Counted from the first letter of the stretch, positions 46,301 to 58,650 are shown. The stretch: DNA of 64,000 nt from Marsupella aquatica (GCA_973895155.1 OZ316894.1:18786001-18850000), one strand, 5' to 3'. Notes: generated by a model not told the origin, from the letters alone. Program-made: numbers and translations.

Positions 46301-46845
46301 TGTGCTGCTACTGTTCAAAGATAAAGTTCCTTTGTAGTACTTGTTGAGAATGAGGGCAAGTCAGGATTTGGCAAATTTTTGCCATTAGAAAAACACTGGC
46401 CTGGGGCCTGAATTATGGGAAAGACACAATTTGGTATGATCAACACTAAAAAAGAGGGCCCCATGGCAATGTTTTGAAATCTAGTGCGTCATGGTGCTCT
46501 CTATACAAATAGTGCACCCAGGATGACTGTCCATTACATTTGAGTTTTGTCCATTGGTTTTTATACTTGTGACATTGTTTCAAAATTGTATGTTCTGTTT
46601 TAACATTGACATTGTATTTGAACTCACAAATTATGTTCAAGTATGACCTATGAGCACCGCTTTAGATTAATTTAGTATATTAGCAGGACTAAGGGGCATG
46701 TAATTTATGCATCTTAGAGAGCAGTGGTTGAGTTCATGCTTCTCCACTGGGTTTGTGTGAAGGGCTTGTGAGACCTGTGACTAATATGTTAAGGTTCTTC
46801 ACATTGCTGTTGGTGGCATTTGAATTGAGTTCTCGGCCTTCGTTA
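43311..46845. other. Intergenic DNA with small repeats
   Basis: No recognisable gene. It includes a 99-bp tandem duplication at 44661 and a GC-richer stretch at 45130-45720 with three ctctcgcca units at about 45593-45623. Confidence 0.5.
44661..44856. repeat. 99-bp tandem duplication
   Basis: Copies start atgtctc at 44661 and 44760 and share ttctttctcta, cttgcaggtg, aatttaggac and atcatcaaa-tataa-cccaaaactc. The polypyrimidine plus tgcaggtg context looks splice-like in both copies. Confidence 0.8.
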
Positions 46846-47193
46846 TGTTGAGCATAGATGACAATCGCAACGACAAGCCCATGAACCATCAAACACACAA
46901 GTATCCGCACAGAGAGATATGTGGTTCACCTCCCACATGACGTTACATCCACGGGAACACACAACAACTTTACTGCACTCTAGATCAATCGGCCATACCA
47001 AGTATCTACAACGCAAGCTCTCCCTATCTCTCAAATGGATATGTTAACAATGAGCCGGAGCTCCTCTATCCAAGCAAACACCACTTGGGTAAAGTGTGTG
47101 TGCAGCATGACTAACCTAACATACTCTACAACTAAGTTAACCCTAACTGCAATATAGTTATAACTCTATACCTAAAAGTAAACCCTATTAACA
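46846..47193 (-). mobile_element. Lone diverged LTR related to element A
   Basis: 348 bp starting TGTTGAGCATAGATGACAAT and ending TATTAACA on the plus strand; its reverse complement aligns with the element A LTR through gggaacacac, ggtgaacc-cat and gagctt/agctctcc blocks. It lacks most of the 18-bp tandem block. No retroelement coding sequence is adjacent and the flanking 5-mers (cgtta, ctttc) do not match, so it is a solo LTR or fragment of an older insertion. Confidence 0.82.
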
Positions 47194-50016
47194 CTTTCTA
47201 CCAGTTTGGATAAAGTGTGCTTTCAATGCTCTAGAAGTTCCTATGAGCATTGCTGCAGAAGATGTGGGGCTGTTGATAGCTTTTCTGTTCAATTTGCTCC
47301 ACCTCCAATTAGAGCAAATGCTAATGAAAGCCAAAGTGTCTACTTTGATTAAATTGAAGAGGCACAAACGCGGATCCTCAATCTATCAGAAAATTTGTTT
47401 AGTTCACTGTTTCCATCTGCCTCCAAGGACGAGGCTCCGAGTTTGGAGTTGTTGTCACATGATTTGTGAATTTGTAACTTTTAAGTTCAATGTAGAACTG
47501 GTTAAGGTCAAAACTCAAACAAAGTATCAAACTCAAACACACCTAAGTGTGTTGTGTTAAACTGGCTTGTGTTCAAGTTCAAGTGTTGTCCGAGTCACAT
47601 GGACCAAATTTTGAACACATGCTAATATTAAAGCATGTCAAAACCATGCAGTAAGTGAGCTACAGCCAAGGACATAAACTAGTTCTATGACAAAGGTTTT
47701 TTTTTAGGGCCTACCTAAATACATGACCTGTAGCGATTACAGTTCCAAAACATGACAGCCCTCATACTTTGCTTGTGGCACTGCTTTGACACACCCTACC
47801 GGTAGCATAATTTATTTTTTGCCTTGAAAAATCTTTTTGAATTCCATTCAGAAATACAGCATACAAACAGGTGACCACAAGGGCAACACCACAAGAGGAC
47901 CAAAGGTGTAAGTGCAAAAAAAACCGGTGAGGCCGGCACCAGGAAATAAACTAGGCCCCAGAGAGGTAGCATAAAGTTTTTGATACTTTGTTATTTTGAT
48001 ACTTTATTTTCTATACAGGACAAACGAAAGACTTCCGCCCGCCAAATTTCACCCACTCAATTCACAGAGGTGCGTCATAATAATAAGATCACCAACTTTC
48101 GCGATCGCTTTTTCCGCAGCCAAAACGAACGGCCTTGCCGAGTTGCCGAGGAGCTGCGGATTTGGGAAAGCGTCGATCGATATTGATTGGTCGATGGATT
48201 GCTCGATTGGTTCATTTGCATCGATCCCGGCTGCTTCGGGATTTCGGGATTTCGGGATTCGGGGTTGTCGTGGGCGAGGGAGGGAGATGGTGGAGAAGCA
48301 ACACTACTCTGCAACAGCAAACATCGAACTACAGGAGGAGTACATTGAGTACCTCGCTCGCCTTGCCGATGAAGTCATAGCTTTTAATTAACCAAAGCTA
48401 CACGAAAGACTCAAAGACTGATAGAGGGGGATGTACAGGAGCGAACCGACTTAATTATTATAAATGCTCGCCCGGACGTGGGTGGTGGTGCCCGGGCAGC
48501 AGGAAAGTTCGATCTGCGGGATGATGGGGGATGATGATGATAATTATTACGGACTGGCAGGAGGAAGGCGATGAGGGCTCTCATTCAATGCGGAGTTTGT
48601 CCGTCACTCCGTCCGTCTGTCTTCGTCGTGTCGTGGATGGGTCGTGTGCGGCTGGGGCAGGAGATTTCTCTGATCTAGTGATCTGTAATTTGTGTTGCCG
48701 CGATGCGACGAAATCGAAATCGAAATCGCTGAGATAAGGCAGCGGGCGGGCGGGCGGGCGACGGAGGTTGGTGCCGCCTCGTTTTCCGGGTTGGGTTCAA
48801 TGGATTGGGAACTTCGCTCGCTCGCTTGATGGGATCGTCGGACACCGGTGAAGGAGGAGGACCAGGAGTCCAGGAGGCATGATGTGTTGTACTACTGTGG
48901 GAATCAAATAATGGTCGGCCTGTGCAAGCGACCGTGGAGGGAGGTCGTGAATTGCTGGCCGGATAGCGGCGCTGGTATGGTGGAGTGGCGAGCGCCCGTG
49001 AAGATGTTGTGAGTAGAGCAGAGCAAAGCAAACCAGAGAAGAGAAGAGACGAGAAGCGGCACATTGTGCAAAATGATTCGGGTTGTTTCCGAGGGAATCG
49101 CGGAGAATTTATATGGTACATAGGACTTGTTTCGTCTGGTGGATCTTTCCTGTTTGCGAGCAGAGACGGAGACAGGGCAATTTGGAATTACCCACTGACC
49201 TGCGTTGGACCAGGGCGTTAGATTAGGTCTTGTGTGGCTTCTGGAATCGAAGAACGGAAGTGGCTCTCTAAGTTGCCTGTCGCCTTGGGGAATCTCTACG
49301 CTTGCTCGTTGTTGCGGAGATCGGCTCTAGGAGGAGAGATTGCAGTGCGTGGAGGTCATCGTGATCGGTGGAATTTGTAGGAGATAAACGTAGATTGGTG
49401 CGGGGGATATGATGGATTGGAACCTGTTGTCTCCATTTCGATGGATTACTAGAGTTGAGTAGTCTGTCACGAGAAGGAAGAAAACGCTGGCAAGTGGGCC
49501 GGGGTTTTGGTCGATTGCCCATTTGTGAGCGGCGTAGAAGCACACCGATCAAACGCTAAGGTGAGGTGAGATGGGGACAGGCGTTGCATATACAGTTTCT
49601 CTCTCTTGACATAGAGGAAGAGAAAGTGGAGGAAGAGCTCGTGTAACCAGTGCCACTCAAGATTAGGGCAAACATTTTTACGATGCCCCGGTCCGTCTCT
49701 CCCTTGTGGTTCACCTGACAGTCCTTGCTTCTCGTTCTCTCGTGACGGTTCGATAGATGATCAAGAGTGCCATTCCCAGATTGTATTTCAAGGGGGAGAG
49801 AATGGGGTGGGTTGGAATTATTTACATGACCAGAACTTGATAGCATCTCGTTACATCTTAGCGCTGGCCCATTCGACGATATCTTCGGTAGGTAGGTGGT
49901 GAGGTACATCCGATTTTCTTGGCGTGCGCTTCTCGCTACCTCACGCCCAATCGTGTAGGTTTCGTTGGTTCGGCTGCGGTGGGTGCGTTTTGGGAGAGCG
50001 GTTTTGAGCGAGCAAC
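47194..50016. other. Spacer and RMD5 upstream region
   Basis: No gene confidently recognised. A short plus-strand frame from 48289 (34 codons, LARLADEVIAFN at its end) follows a longer open stretch but fits no family I know. 48590-49250 is CpG-rich with a (gggc)n run at about 48740. Long minus-strand frames there (48675-49121, 49556-50089) are low-complexity and I do not call them. Confidence 0.45.
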
Positions 50017-51180
50017 ATGGATTTGACGTCGATGAGGGATGCATTCGATCGTGTGTCAAAGAAACAGAAAGTGTCGTACTCCAAGACACAGGATGTGATT
50101 GAGAAAGTACATAATGAAATTGAGAAAGCCGTCAAAGCGCTCCTTGATATTCCAGCGGAGGAGCAGACAGCTGGAGACCAGATGCGGGTAATCGTGACGG
50201 AGCTTCAAAGCAAACTGGGCGAAATGGGGCCCGGTACGCAGGTTGGAGCCTCTCAAAAGGAAGTAAACCTAGCCGTGAGCAAATACGGTAAAGTTGTGGA
50301 TAAGCTCTTCCAAACAGACATCTCCAACGCGTACCGGGATGTTGAATGTGACTCCCAGTCTGTAAACCAGATTGTAGCGCTCCACTTCTATCGACAGGGT
50401 CTGTTCGATCTCGGCGATTGCTTTGTGAATGAGGCTCAGGAGCCCAATGGAGCGTGCTTGAAGGCCCCTTTCTTTGAGATGTATCAAATTCTTGAACGAA
50501 TGAAGGCTAAAGATCTGGAGCCTGCCCTGCAATGGGCGGCTGTGCATCGTGAGTCCCTGCAGAAAAAGGGATCAGCCTTGGAATTCAAGTTGCATCAATT
50601 GCAATTTGTAAGTTTCCTTCATCAGGGAGGAAGGAATTCTGCTCTTCAGTATGCTCGGAGTTCCTTTGGGCCTTTTGCGTCACTGTATATGGCAGATATT
50701 CAAAGGTTAATGGGGTGCTTGCTATGGGCAGGACGATTAGAAGCCTCTCCTTATGCCGATTTTCTCTCTGCAACCCATTGGGATTCGGTTGCCTTGGAGT
50801 TCACGAGAGAGTGTTGCAGTCTTCTAGGGCAGGCTTATCAGAGCCCACTGCAGGTTACTCTCTCGGCTGGCTCGCAAGCTCTCCCGACACTTCTAAAGCT
50901 CGCTACAGTGATGGCAAATAAGAAGAATGAGTGGCAAAATATGAAACAACTGCCTGTAGAGATTGAATTGGACAAAGAACATCAGTTCCACTCAATTTTC
51001 GCCTGTCCAGTTTCCCGTGACCAGTCCACCGCCGAGAATCCGCCCATGCTCATGCCATGCGGCCACGTTCTTTGCAAGCAGTCGATCACGAAGCTTGCCA
51101 AAAATAGTTTCCGAACATTTAAGTGCCCTTATTGCCCCTCAGAAACTACCTTGCCTCAATGCCGGCAAATATATTTCTAG
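50017..51180 (+). CDS. RMD5: RMD5/GID2-type RING subunit of the CTLH (GID) E3 ubiquitin ligase
   Basis: Single-exon gene of 387 codons, the usual size for the family. The protein forms the catalytic RING pair of the GID/CTLH ubiquitin ligase with a MAEA/GID9-type partner, in cytosol and nucleus. An N-terminal helical segment (residues 1-100) is followed by LisH (about 114-146, NQIVALHFYRQGLFDLGDCF), CTLH (about 152-210) and CRA (about 205-300) scaffold domains. The RING at 330-373 shows C330, MPCGH (C348, H350), C353 and KCPYC (C370, C373). The position two residues after C330-P-V is Ser, not Cys, consistent with the atypical RING of this family. The C-terminus QCRQIYF is also family-like. 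The start ATG at 50017 follows a plausible leader and opens with MDLTSMRDAFDRV, as expected. No lesion is seen. Confidence 0.95.
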   Translation: MDLTSMRDAFDRVSKKQKVSYSKTQDVIEKVHNEIEKAVKALLDIPAEEQTAGDQMRVIVTELQSKLGEMGPGTQVGASQKEVNLAVSKYGKVVDKLFQTDISNAYRDVECDSQSVNQIVALHFYRQGLFDLGDCFVNEAQEPNGACLKAPFFEMYQILERMKAKDLEPALQWAAVHRESLQKKGSALEFKLHQLQFVSFLHQGGRNSALQYARSSFGPFASLYMADIQRLMGCLLWAGRLEASPYADFLSATHWDSVALEFTRECCSLLGQAYQSPLQVTLSAGSQALPTLLKLATVMANKKNEWQNMKQLPVEIELDKEHQFHSIFACPVSRDQSTAENPPMLMPCGHVLCKQSITKLAKNSFRTFKCPYCPSETTLPQCRQIYF

Positions 51181-53396
51181 CGTACCAAATTTCAGGACTA
51201 GTTCTCATTCGTTGTATGTAGCATTCGATGGAGCCGTGCAGATCTTGTGAAGATAGAGGAAGGAGTAACCAGGGACTGGCGGGAAGATTTGGGTATCAAG
51301 GAAAGTTGATTATTACGCAGTGAACGTCTTCTTGAGGAACGACACGTCGAGATGGCGGGTGTACATAGATACGGTTCGGGGTCTTGGCTCTGCTTCTTAC
51401 CGATCAAATTCTCTTTCCCTCTCGTTTGCCTGTGGTCAGAGTTGTGTATTGTGACCTTTCAGAGGGTGCCAAGTACCAAGAGAGTTATCGCCTAGCTCTG
51501 TTCTTACGACACGGATGTGGGAAAGTGTTGGTGGTCCTGCTGCTTTCTTTATTGCATGGCATGGAGTGCATGCGTGGACTCAAATTAAGCAAGGTTGTAC
51601 AGAACTGCATGAATTGAAAGCTTGAACTCAAAATTGACCAGACCTTGGCATCCATATAGTTGGGTACATTTGGTGAGCTGAGGAACTGAAATGAGGCTGA
51701 AATTGCAGGGGTTGATAAGACTATCAGTGATATGAGGGACAACTGGAGACTTCCTTTTGGTGGTTTCAACGATTTCGAAGTATCATTACAAGGATGTGAC
51801 AGAAAATATTGAGGCTGAAGGATGCGGCAACTTTCAGGGGCTTTGGCACAATGTCCCCCACGGTAAGCCATGAATGCAGCTCGTTGAAGAGGAGATACTG
51901 GTTGCGACAGTTCGTAAAGCTCCTTACCTTCCTACGGATTATGCAGCCGTTTGGTCGATGGAGACTCTTCTGCGTCCTTTGTTTACCCAGCTGGGCGCTA
52001 TCACGACCTACAACGCCAAATTCAGATGGAGCAAAGCCTCCTGTTGAATTTTCTTTCGTAAAGTTTAGTCAATCATAACGCTAAACTTTCTCCTTCGTTG
52101 CCTCAAGTCATGGAGTAGCCTGCTTTCCCTCCGTGGATTTGGGTTTTATTCGATAGGAGGAGGATTTACCACATGCAATAAATCTTGCACCTGTGGCAAT
52201 GGTCCGTCTTTCGTTCAATGTGGGGTAGAAGGTGATAAGTTGTCCTTCTCGAAACCTCACTAGTCCTCGGGTCTCTCTGGAGTTCCACTCAGAATAACAC
52301 ACACTGTCCAGCACCTCAAATCTGCCAATGAATTTGGGGATCGCTACCACGACCAAGAGATCCTTATCCACGGTCCTGGCTGGAGAACCACGGTAGCCAT
52401 CTCTTTGTGACGAATTCTAATGATGATGTACATATTAAACCCAAGGATAGTTTCTTAAGATAAGTTCCAGTGTCTCTAACTGGCAGGTACGTTACTCATT
52501 TTGTGTAATTATGATATTCCAATTAGGTTGCAAATAATATTAGACAGGTTGTAAAGCCCAGAACAATTAACGCATGATAGCCACTCATTCAGAGTTTCTT
52601 CTCTGACTATGGAAGTACAACATTGAAGCGCAGTAATGCGTTGTTATGCAATTGCTCCTCTCTCTCGAATTTATACGTCATGTACACCGTCCTACTGGGA
52701 AACGGCTGTTTCGTAGAGAGTGGCTTCAGTTTTACGGGTATTGGGGATAGTAACAATGACAGTGCTGAGGCACCACTTTGGAAAGTCAGTGCCACTCTTG
52801 CCTTTAGGATGAAAGCGAATGGAGTCTGTATTCCTTGGGTCCTTAAAGCTTACGGCCGATTATCATGCTGAATCACTTCTCGTCCATTAACACAGAAAGA
52901 GGAATCCCTCGAAACTGAAGAAGATACATGTCTAAATCAAGAGACTGAGCGCCCATTTTAGTTTTAGTCCTCGAAGTCCACCTGTCCTAAACTAGGTGCT
53001 TTGGATGTGGCCGTGTCTTCTGCTACCGAAGCCACTCCGAGGTACAGACTGTAGGGCCCAAAGACTGCTGGATTTGTGCGGAACCCCTTAATTTTGAAGC
53101 AAAAACTGGCCAAATCGCAGCAGAAACTGACCCACCAGAGTCCAAAGACGGAACAGCAAGATCTCTGACCCATCCCGGCAAATCATTGTAATCTGCTGGA
53201 ATGGAAACCTTTTGGGAAGCTATTCCCAGCGTTTGCAACTTTCCACATTCTACCCGTGGTTTTGCAATCATGCTGTGCTGCAGAACCCATCCTAAGCAAT
53301 TGTTGAAATCTGCTTGGTAGGGAAAGCTCATGAAGGTTTTCCAGCATTTGCATAATTCTTCACCTTCACTAGCCTTCTTCACCTTCACTAGCCTTC
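51181..53396. other. RMD5 3' flank and spacer
   Basis: No recognisable gene. A minus-strand frame at 52108-52371 (KDLLVVVAIPKFIGRFEVLD) looks protein-like but I cannot place it in a family. Two ~19-bp repeats (tcactagccttcttcacct) lie at 53366-53403. Confidence 0.4.
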
Positions 53397-53405
53397 TTCA
53401 CCTTC

Positions 53406-53784
53406 TGTAGAGGCTAGAAGGTGAATACTTATGTCGTGGTGCACAACTTCTCTGATTTTATTGACTTGCACAATCCACCCAAGTACTGTCAGTTCTCTTG
53501 CTTCTCACTGAGAGTCACGAGCCGTCAATTCCAGCGTTCTGAATGTAGCTTTTCTATGTAGTGCTCTTGACGGAGTGTTACCTGCACCTGAGACCAGGCA
53601 CTGCAATAGGGGTTTGCAGCACGAGTAGGTGGAATAGGGTGTCTCAAAGCTTCATAGTTATGATGCTTTTGCCCATAAACAAATGGCCAAAGTTTGGAAG
53701 TTAGGGATGATTGCTTTGGCCATAAACCTCGGCCCATAGCTTTTTCAGGTATGGAATTTTTTACTTTTTTCACTAGCCTCTACA
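53406..53784. mobile_element. Candidate MITE with 12-bp terminal inverted repeats
   Basis: tgtagaggctag at 53406-53417 and its complement ctagcctctaca at 53773-53784 bound 379 bp without coding content. Inside the left end agaaggtgaa pairs with ttcaccttct just outside it (53397-53406 with 53416-53425). No clear target duplication is visible, so the call is tentative. Confidence 0.45.
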
Positions 53785-53859
53785 AAGACTTGTGGTCGTG
53801 GCATATGACCATTTAATTTATCAATTTTTTTCAAATTTGAATTTCATAAACGGCCAGCA

Positions 53860-54740
53860 AGGGGGCAAAACCACCCAAGCCAAAATGGACACGATGCTAA
53901 GGCAGGGGCTGCAGCCCCCACCACAAAGGGAAAAAAATGTAATCTGGCCATGAGAGCCGGAAGAGCCAACGGAGAGTGGCTACATCCAGAACCCAGCTGG
54001 TGCAGTTCCTATGTAACCTACATAAGTATCTCCAACTCCAAGTGCTACAAGTGCTGGGAAGTTTCAAAAATCTATCTCTCCTACCCTTCTCAGGGAAGTG
54101 GCTCCTCCTAAGGTTAGTGCTGGCAGTCTAACTCTGGCCTTAGTGGTCCCGAACAGGAGAAAAGAGTCTACCACTCTTGCCAAAAAGACCAAAAAAATCA
54201 GGCCTTGCCCTCACACTGCAAGGAGCTAAGCAAAAGGTGTATGGTCAAGATCCATTTCTCTATCCTCAACTATCCTCAAGGGTGTCAAGCTTAAGTGCCT
54301 GGGGGCTCCCAGGGCTTGAGCACCTCATGAAGCCTGCTAAGGGATTTCTGCAGTAGTGTAGCTTTCTTTGGGGATTTACACAAATCCAACATGGATTTAA
54401 GATGGCTCTTGGTCCGTCTCAAAATAACCCATCCTGGCAAGCGCCCAAGAAACTGAGAGTAAGTTTACTATTTCTCTCTTTCCAAATGGTGTTGCAAACT
54501 TTGAGATGAGAACTAGGGGAAAGGGATTCCTTTTGTGCCCCAGGAGAGCCCCCTTGGTCAAGTCAAACAATGAGCCATGAACTGAGGTCAGGACAAGGGA
54601 GTGTTGCAAGAGTTGTCCCACCTCCTGCCATGGCCACAACAACCGGAAAGAATGTGTTCCATGTGTTCAAACTGGAGGTTGCACTGCTCACACAAGCCAT
54701 CACTAACACTCCTGTAATTAGGTGATTATTCCAAAAGGAG
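53860..54740 (-). mobile_element. LINE (non-LTR retrotransposon) 3' remnant
   Basis: On the minus strand near 54700-54600 a reverse-transcriptase zinc-binding (zf-RVT) pattern reads GLCEQCNLQFEHMEHIL followed by GCCGHGRRW. A one-base shift leads to a longer open stretch (54397-54642: LTSVHGSLFDLTKGALLGHK). The rest is non-coding and may be a degenerate 3' UTR. Confidence 0.6.
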
Positions 54741-56434
54741 AGTTAAAGTATCAAAACCATAAATTTTTAAATTTTTAAAGTTTTTATAAGGCCCTTTAAG
54801 TTAGTTTAAGCTCAAATGGGTAAGGATACCATTGGAAGACGTCAAGGCCACCCTGGGTTTTCACATATTAGGCGTCAAGACGGCAAGAAGTTGAAAGAAG
54901 ATTCAAAAATGAGGTGCCGGCTTGGACGGCTTCCACACAGGGACGGTCGGGACGGCAACAATTTTTTGCCAAGGACGGCCGACTCCTTCCGCGCTGGCCC
55001 GCATGAAAAACTTGAGGACGTCTTGGACGGCCTCCACGTAGGGACGTCCGGGATGTCCACCCCGTCACGACCTAACTTGACGTCCGCGCCGGCCTGATCA
55101 CACTTTTCTACTTTTCTTCGAGGGACGTCCATGGCGGCCGGCAGTAGGGCGCGAGCTTCGACCCTCCTCCTATTACAGTATGAGATTAGTATTTTATTTT
55201 GTAGACTTTTACTTAGCTTTGACTATTGACTATCCCTTAGTCAAAGTTGACTTTTATTTTACTTAGCTTAGACTTAGGAAATGAAGAGGCATGTCTCTTC
55301 ATTCTCCTTAGCCCGTGGGCGATCTCATGTACTTATTGTGATACCAGTCTCATTTTGAGACAGTGTGGATAGTTATTTGCATCTCCTCATCTTGGAATTT
55401 TGTCCCTTGTACGTGTAATGCAATTTTTCAAGGAAGATTTGTATACCTTGGAATTTGATTACTTGTGCTAGGGGTTTACCCCTCCTTTGTATGGTAATGC
55501 ATGTTGCAATTGCTGTAAGAAGTAAAACCCTTAAAAATACAGTTTGTGGAATGTATTAGAAGATCCGTTGGTCGGTGCCTAATCCAAACTTTGTTGTCCA
55601 TTTCTGTATTTATATGAAGGACTTATCTTTGGAAGATAAGTATTGCATGTAATCAAGAAAGAGAAATCTATATGTTAAGAAGTAGCGACATTCTTAATTC
55701 ACAGATTTGAAGTACCATTGTGGTATACTGAATGTGCATTAGTTTTTCTTTGGAATTGCGCATCACTGAAAAATGAAACATGTTGCCGGCATTTTAATGA
55801 TACACTACTATACACACAATCCGAAACTTATCTTGGGTTTTGTGAGCATAGACACTTCTTAAACTTAGATTTATGATAGCAACCTAGAGAGCAGTTATAG
55901 CAAGGTTATGTTTGACTTGTCAACGTCTCAAATAATGCCATAGCTCTTTCTTAAGACATGGTGACGGAGTCAAACATCGCTAAACTATACCTCTAAAAGC
56001 TCTAAGATTCTATTATTCAGCAAATGTCACTTTTGTTCTTATTTTGTTAATTGTTTGTGTTTTTTTTAAGATTCTATTTTTCTTATAGATGTTGAGTACC
56101 ATCTCTAAACCACTCAAAACACTTTAAAACATCTTTTCATCCGATTCTTGTTCTTCCACGGGAACGAACACCGAGTTTTTAGCATATGTTTGATGATATT
56201 TGCTTTTTTTAGCATACGACAACTCCAGTGGTTGGCTCTCCCGTTCGTGAAGAATCCATGATTAAGTAGTCTACATATGAAGGAACAAACTCTTCTATTA
56301 CTAGAATTACTAAAAGTAAAAATCTCTCATGTCTGTTTCCAGACAACAACTTTTCCTTGAAATAGTTTTTAGTTTATTTAATGTGGGCCACAAAACCCAG
56401 TGGCAAGGGGGAAACAAGCCAGGCTCACACACTT
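54741..56434. other. Spacer with GC-rich direct repeats
   Basis: 54915-55061 holds a ~100-bp-spaced repeat (ttggacggc-tccac-agggacg). 55160-55560 resembles LTR-type non-coding DNA but lacks a partner or defined ends. No gene recognised. Confidence 0.4.
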
Positions 56435-56880
56435 ACTATAAAAGCGCGAACAAAGTCTACTCTTAAGGGCCTAGGGTCTAGAGTGAAGCCTCTAGACCGT
56501 AACCCCAGTACAGACAAAAGTGATCATGAATCTCAATTAAAAAACATTTTAAATAAGGATTAACGAAATAACATAGAAATATTATTGTGCAAGATTTCTT
56601 TTCTTCATATCTGTTTATGTTCAAGGAACGGGTAATCGCGGGGGTAATCGGGCTAGTCTTACTATAAAAGCGCGAACTAACTAAAGTCTACTCTTAAGGG
56701 CCTAGGGTCTAGAGTGAAGCCTCTAGACTGTAACCCCAGTACAGACAAAAGTGATCATGAATCTAAATTAAAAAACACTTAAAATGAGGATTAACTAAAT
56801 AGCATAGAAATATTATTGTGCAAGATTTCTTTTCTTCATATCCGTTTACGTTCAAGGAATGGGTAATCGGGCTAGTGAAA
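56435..56880. repeat. 226-bp tandem duplication with a palindromic core
   Basis: Copies begin actataaaagcgcgaac at 56435 and 56661 and are near-identical. Each contains ggtctagag-tgaagc-ctctagac, a hairpin whose last pair is lost in the second copy, plus tgcaagatttcttttcttca. Confidence 0.9.
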
Positions 56881-57267
56881 CCAAACCAGCCGGCCCAAGA
56901 GAGGGCTGAAACAGTAACACACTGATCTAACTGATATTGCCATCCCAACAAGGGTTTCACCGAGTGCCCCAAGTGACTCAAAATGGGTGTACCCAGAAGG
57001 CCGGGGCGTTCAGATCATCCCTATCAACAGTCTACTAGGATTCACAGGACCTCCCTGGGTCTCGTCTGGAGGTAATCCACACGTGGTGGCAGTGCAACCA
57101 CGCAATTCTTTCCTGATTAATGATCTCCTTCACACAAAGCAATCTAGAGTGGCGCCTCCCAGGAGACACACACAGGCCAACTGTTGTCACATGCATGATC
57201 AACAGCTTCTGCAAGAATAAATCTAAGGCCAAATTTCCTACAACCATTAACCTGAAACATCTGTGCA

Positions 57268-58650
57268 TTACGGGCTAGCCACAATGATCAGAGGATCTGA
57301 TAAAAAAACAAACAGTTTTGCTACTATGTAAGGGTCCATTCTCATAGTCAATTCATTCAGCTTTAGGAGCTTGTCCGAGTAGTTAACAAAGGTGCCTTGG
57401 AAGCATCCAGCTCCCAATGCCCAGGATCTTCTAGCATGCACACATTGAGCAAACAGGTGAGGAATAGTTTCAATAACCCCGCTGCACAGTTTATAGTGCC
57501 CATTCCCTTTACCAATTTGAACTGCTCGCACTCCAGTAAACAACCCTGAGGCCAGAACTCTCCAAATAATAGTTTTTGCCCGTGAGGACAAGTTTGACCA
57601 CCATAAGGTACTCCAGCTCTTGTTCCATTCACCTTCAGTTTTGGTGCTGCCCCAGGTACTGTTCAGATCGACATGATCCCCTACGGCCGGGCAAATGAGA
57701 GTATAGGCCCTCCGGTTATTGATTCTAAAGAATGTTAGGGGGTCCATTCTGTCTGCCCAACACCAATTGTCGGGACCAGGCTTATGAGTCACACTGCAGC
57801 CTTCAATTCCCTTACCTTCCGCAAAAATACCCTGCAGCAATCCCTTGCTTGTAGAGTGAATCCTCTGAGATGCCCCAGTAATCCCTCCAGGTGGCGCCAT
57901 TCACTTAATTTGCTAGACCAGAGATCCTGAATACATCGAATACCCAGACGACCACACATCACCGTTACCACTGCAAAGTCCTTGTTGGGCCAGGACTGAA
58001 ATCCTTTAAGGCAGCGTAGAGTGCCATTTACATTCTACCTCCCTGGCATCAAATGAGATGGCAAAAAAATCAAGTGTGCAAGAAGCTGGGTCCAGGCTTT
58101 CCAGAGCCCCCCAGTGTAAGCTAATCCGTTAAACGAGCGTGGACAGCACAACAACATCTTGTCTTGGAAAGAGTACTTGTTCCTGCGAATCAGTTTGAAG
58201 TTCATCCATCCAACCAGCCTAAGGTTTTCAGCAAAAAGGCTGGCCCAAACTGTCTTGGGGAAGTCGAGAGAACAACTTTTAACAGCCATTGTTTTTATTG
58301 TATATATTTATTGTATATTCTCACCTTGGTAATTTTATTTTTTCCACAGATTATGCCAAAGCTTACTCCATTCTCTCTCATTCCTTTCTCCGCCCCATAT
58401 TCTGTTAAGTCTACATATCTTTGATCCTTGTGGTCTTAGCAGCTGATACACTCTCCTGTTGTCAATCCTAAATTCTCTCATCCTATCTTCACTATCCACC
58501 CATTGCCAGAACTCAGGTTTTGTCTCCTTGGTTACTTTCTTGAACTTGTCATCTTTATATAAAACCTTTGCAATGGTAGTATTATCAATTTGAACATTTT
58601 TAATGACAAAGTAATTAATAGTTGTTCCAGAGAATACAAAAAGCATGTTA
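57268..58650 (-). mobile_element. LINE remnants, two homologous RT/zf-RVT fragments
   Basis: Minus strand. 58646-58335 reads FWQWVDSEDRMREFRIDNRR and WSKLWHNLWKK; 58289-58035 reads NFKLIRRNKYSF and FNGLAYTGGLWKAW (RT C-terminal type); 57971-57789 reads RLGIRCIQDLWSSKLSEW; 57900-57268 reads FFRINNRRAYTLICPA, WSTLWWSNLSSRAKTIIWRV and then a zf-RVT motif (KLCSGVIETIPHLFAQC, HARRSW) lacking its first Cys. The first and last fragments are homologous to each other, so parts of at least two copies are present. Frames are broken throughout. Confidence 0.75.

Noticed and set aside
48675-49121. 148-codon minus-strand frame rich in Pro, Ser and Arg
   Set aside because: CpG-rich DNA, no domain and no signal peptide logic; more likely promoter or UTR sequence.
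49556-50089. 177-codon minus-strand frame overlapping the RMD5 start
   Set aside because: No family resemblance; overlaps a well-supported gene on the other strand.
52108-52371. Minus-strand frame with KDLLVVVAIPKFIGRFEVLD
   Set aside because: Looks protein-like but I could not place it; without a search it is not supportable as a gene.
55160-55560. Possible solo LTR
   Set aside because: Composition is LTR-like but neither defined TG/CA ends nor a target duplication could be found.
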